Origin: Zhengitettix transpicula
Taxonomy: Eukaryota; Arthropoda; Insecta; Orthoptera; Tetrigidae
DNA length: 64,000 bases
Direction: 5' to 3'
Assembly (NCBI GenBank): GCA_037074705.1
Contig: CM073593.1
Coordinates: 60,181,501-60,245,500 of the forward strand
Under the pieces are notes generated by a model. That model saw only the letters and a list, made by a program, of their open reading frames with translations. It made no database searches and was not told the origin of the DNA. A program made the position numbers and the translations under genes. Below are positions 60,174 through 64,000 of this stretch, piece by piece (position 1 is the first letter of the stretch; each line of letters begins with the position of its first letter).

Positions 60174-63100
60174 TTATTTTTTAGTTAAGTATTTAAAATA
60201 GTTTTAACAAATTGTTTATGAGGGTCGCAAGTATATTAAAAGTTATGTCATAACTATCTATTCTGAATTTGTTTGGAGTCTGAAAAAGTTTCAAAATAAT
60301 CTCATTAAATAGCTGATATTTAATTTCTCATGTCAAAGGTTTTTGAATATTTAAAAAATGACGTTGAAAATCTATTAATATGCGGTTAATTTGCCACTCA
60401 TAATGAGTATTTTTGTTAGCATACGAACTGTCTGCAGCCACGTTTTGAGAAGTGTAGGCGATTGGTAGGAGCTTTTTAATCCACTCACATCTGGACAACT
60501 GACACATACTCGTAGATTGAACGCGCACCCTGTCCCAGTTCAATTGGTCCTGTTTGTTCGCCTGAGATTTATTCCCTATCTGGCGTACTTTCGACCAATT
60601 TAGTTTCTGCCACACAAGAATGGTCGACAGTAAATTCCATTCAATGTTAGATGAAGCGGAGGAAATAGAATTTTAATATATCAGTTGGTAGAATAAGTCC
60701 CGTCTTTTGAAAGAATATATATTATATATATCGTCTACTTTTAAATGAGCTTGATATTTTTAAATTACGTAATACCCTTGATCAAAATAAATTATTATAC
60801 TCATATTTAAAGCAGAAGCACATGGAAGTTAATATCCACACAAAAATTATTAATCTCTTATAACGAAGTATTATTTTATTTAATGTAAAACTTTGGGAGA
60901 CTAGCAAAATATTCACATTTGTAAACATATGTTAACAACCAAATAGTCAAATTCAGATTAACAACGAATTCATTTGAGTGATTACAGGATACCAATATGA
61001 TAAAAAAAATTCTTAGCTAAAAATAATTAGAAAAACATGTTAAATTTTATACGCCTATGTCTTTTAAAACTATTAATTATTTTAGTTCCATAATGAACCT
61101 TACATAAGAATTATTTTAAAATATTTTTTCGCGTATTATTTAAAACTATCATTTCCTGATTTTCCATTCATTCACCTCTCTCCTTGGCACTGATCATTTA
61201 TCATCATCTACTAAAACTGAATGCCTGTTTATTTTATTGCAACAGTTTCTTTCTTATATTCCTTCATCAGTTCCCATTGTTCTCTTCCTTTTCAGTAAAT
61301 TATCCTTTCCTTTAGATTATCATTTTCGTTATTGGAGGAGTGTCGTAATGAAAATGGTTACATACTACAGTATTCATTGTATTTCGTGAGTGATTGAAAG
61401 TTTTCTACTTTCAGGGAAGAAGAGACAAAAACCATTGGTAAAAAATGATGCGCTACGCCATACTTAAATTTAGTTATAATTTTATTATTTGTAGCTGCCA
61501 CCAAGAGTAAGCTTAATTTCAGTTAATAAATTCATTCATTATCACTACGTTCTGAAATAATACTTTAAGTATTTGTGGCGAGTTTGCGCGACGAAATGAC
61601 AGCTTAACTTTTATATTTGTTATGATTATATTCTGTAGTATATACATGTTTCAAGAGTCTTACAGTTTCATTTGTGAATTTGGCAGGCGGGTAATGAACA
61701 CCCCTAATCACTGTCGGGGAACACGTCAAGGGGTGAGCTTAATTGAATATATTCCAAATTTCGTCAGCGGAGCACTCTGGAAAAATATGCACACTTTGAT
61801 AAGTTCCAGAGAAGGGGGAATCAGTTTCACTGCATTTAAATTTTCTGCCGTCACAACTGTAACAACGCATAAACATGCTTAAAATTCATGGTCCCTAGTT
61901 AATATTTAGTGCTAATTAAAAAAGAGACCGCTTGCTTCTCTGTTCCAGACGAGTAAGTGAATAATTCCACGCGTTTAAATAGTAATGCATGTAGATTTAT
62001 ACAAAGCACTCCACCTGGCTGAGCTACTTCTGTTTTCCACCCTAGCGACTTGGGACACCTATCATGCCTTGTTTCTTATTCACGTGCCTTGTCTCCCCTC
62101 GGGCATACATCAGCCCTAGTTCTGTGGCTTGCGGGGATCGTCTTATGCAAATACACATCATGAATTACTTATTGTTTATCATAGTTTAGTCACACACACT
62201 GTAATTAAATTTTTCCAATTGTTACAAATGTACTAAAAATTAAAATGATTTTCCACAGAGACAAAAAAAATGGTTATCCAGAGGAAAATGAAATATTGTC
62301 CAATTTTTGCTAAGTGAAATCCCTTGATTTTTACATAATTTAAAAAAAGTTTCGACCTAACTTCCGCAACTGAGAATTGACCCCACGTTACATAACGGAA
62401 CAATCAGTGTCCAAGTCTATGATATTTTTCATTTAAAGAATTTTTCGAGCAAATAACTTTTACGCCTACATTTAAGTTTGTTCGGTGAGAAGTACTTAAC
62501 GGTTAGTCTACCCCTTGCTCGTAGATATCCGCTTCTAACGAGCTAATTTCAGCGGTACTTGTGTTAAACTAACTTGAGTTGAATTGCTAAACACGTGTGA
62601 CATATTACGAGACTACATCTATTCTTATCGGGCAATTCCTGTTAGAATAGCGTTCAGTCCATATCACAAACAACGGGAGCGACATTACTCTCCGTAGCAT
62701 AATCCCAATTAAGCTAAACCTCAGAGGTGATTTTATCGCAGCCATTAGTTATTGTAACTGCAGTGTATGTTTTGTCCCACTCGACTTCTACCTTCGTGCG
62801 TGCTTGTAGTTTAAAACTATACTCACATGCATATATTATTAAAAGTAGAAAAAAATTCATGTAAATATTCGAACAACTATTTTGGTTGAAATATGATTCT
62901 AGCGAAGATTTTTTTCATCACATACTGCCAAATCCACTATTCTCCAATATTCTCCGCATTCGACCTATATTATTCAGATGCAGTTCTGAGACGCTCGTAT
63001 CGACAATATTTCGTCTTCCCTTGTGTTACACTCGTCCGTGAATGCCTCTAGTGGACTGATCACAAGTGGAAAACGTCCCTGCTAATTTATTCTTCATTAA

Positions 63101-63300
63101 TTTAATACTATTAAGATTTTATTTTCATTTACATAGCCGACGACTCACAGATTCATTTTAACCTGCAATAGATTTTAAAATAACAATTTTATCACTATTC
63201 CCATACACGTTCTAACTCAAAAAAATTATTTTAATGACAGTAATTCGTACGTTCTATATATGTTCAGAAAAAAATGAATTTTTTAATAATAAAATTAATT
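60172..63300. other. Non-coding stretch with GC-raised patches
   Basis: A 95-codon minus frame at 60328-60615 starts MWQKLNWSKVRQIGNKSQ and is rich in N, Q, K and S; I recognise no family. Patches at about 61680-61860 and 61960-62170 are GC-raised, the second with ATGCAAAT at 62145-62152. A third lies at about 62460-62800. The frame at 61622-61882 (+) is unrecognised. Confidence 0.4.
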
Positions 63301-63304
63301 TTTT

Positions 63305-63440
63305 ATTACGCGAATTTCTGACGGTATAATATTAATAAATTATGGCACCATATATATATATATTGTCTATGCGTCAATATTTACGTGAATTTCCGACAGT
63401 ATAATATATGTAAATCATGAAACCATATATATATATGTGT
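63305..63440 (+). repeat. Diverged tandem duplication ending in TA tracts
   Basis: Units at 63305-63360 and 63381-63438 share TTACG(C/T)GAATTTC(T/C)GAC, GGTATAATAT or AGTATAATAT, AAT(T/C)ATG and CCATATATATATAT. About 20 unshared bases separate them. Confidence 0.65.
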
Positions 63441-63572
63441 ATATATATATAAACAATTAAACAAATTAATGATACGGTGTTTCAAGGTCTTCTTAAAATT
63501 TGTTTTAATAGGATATAAGTGTTCGGGGAACTGATTAATAGTAATAAGGACAAAACTGAAAAGGAGGCGATT

Positions 63573-63579
63573 ATGTATG

Positions 63580-63611
<32 letters not shown>

Positions 63612-63620
63612 AATATATAG
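63573..63620. repeat. TA-rich microsatellite
   Basis: TATGTATGTATATGTA followed by an alternating AT run to about 63620. Confidence 0.85.
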
Positions 63621-64000
63621 AATTCTATTTATCTGGTGAATCTGTCATCTGGAGGATGTTTATGGTCCTGTTTGTCTCGCCTTTCTAGGTTTCCCGACTG
63701 ATATCACCTTGGCTCCACTTGGTCGGAGTCCTGTCTTGTCAATGCAGGTTGAAATCGTCAAGGTTGATGTGCAAAAAATACGGACGTGATCTTACAGAGA
63801 TGTGGAATCACGCTATTTGATCCCCACGTTGGAGAAATCTAAGTTCGGAGCTGATTATTAAACATGGATTGGACAGAAAATCCAAACAAAAAAAATTATT
63901 GCTTCTACGAGATTCAAACAAAGGATTTAGAGAAAGTGTTAGATCAGGTGAAGATGATGCAAGCTGTCGAAGTTGAAATTTAAATAATTTCAAAGATTTT
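63621..64000 (-). other. Possible retroelement end, minus strand
   Basis: Read on the minus strand, CTCCAACGTGGGGATC at about 63822-63837 resembles the CCAACGTGGGG core of an LTR-element primer-binding site, which would put an LTR at higher coordinates running off the window. Further along on the same strand, GATATCAGTCGGGAAACCT and CAGATGACAGATTCACCAG resemble retroelement debris. No LTR end or protein domain confirms this. Confidence 0.25.

Noticed and set aside
1..64000. CRISPR arrays, bacterial operons, rRNA genes
   Set aside because: No regularly spaced short repeats, no ribosome-binding-site-led gene runs and no rRNA motifs were seen; the sequence is eukaryotic in character.

Overview
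This window looks like gene-poor nuclear DNA from an arthropod with a large, repeat-rich genome. It is strongly AT-rich and has no bacterial-type gene packing. Nearly all open frames are under about 110 codons, and I recognise none of the longer ones as a complete protein. Long (TA)n tracts, tRNA-derived SINEs, decayed non-LTR and Penelope-like retroelement coding sequence and an LTR with a CCAACGTGGGG-type primer-binding site all point to an insect. A large-genome insect such as a cockroach, termite or orthopteran would fit, but the lineage is inference and nothing here fixes it.

Only one stretch looks like host protein-coding sequence: a candidate exon at about 42342-42540 (+). It encodes a short cytoplasmic tail, a single hydrophobic anchor and a basic stem, as in the N-terminus of a type II Golgi membrane protein, and is bounded by plausible splice signals. 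If real, its partner exons lie outside the window or behind very long introns.

The rest is mobile-element debris in AT-rich filler, interrupted by 0.2-0.5 kb patches of higher GC. I sorted the repeats by matching copies within the window. Family A has about 0.6-0.8 kb copies at 11111-11937, 42903-43665, 43666-44281 and, inverted, 45450-45866. Two of these copies are head to tail and enclosed by a 32-nt direct repeat. Family B is an about 525-bp, A-tailed, non-coding element at 20423-20948, 20981-21227, 22381-22913, 28795-29146 (-) and 52998-53522, with clear target duplications on two copies. Family C is a fold-back element at 12596-12929, 15089-15326 and 17697-18003. A tRNA-derived SINE family lies at 12320-12995 and 50925-51141 (-), with other tRNA-like fragments at 18135-18248, 30690-30745 and 41340-41425. 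One family C copy is inserted inside a SINE and flanked by an exact 11-bp duplication.

Decayed coding relics are a Penelope-type GIY-YIG endonuclease domain (32340-32633), a Jockey-like reverse transcriptase broken by stops and frameshifts (55953-56633), and a short second reverse transcriptase fragment (55665-55745). An LTR plus primer-binding site (36006-36976) sits in a (TA)n tract. A block of about 160 bp containing a TATA-like motif occurs twice, 6.1 kb apart (23751-23915 and 29894-30045). It is the best candidate for host regulatory sequence, though a dispersed repeat cannot be excluded. I found no CRISPR array, rRNA or intact tRNA gene.
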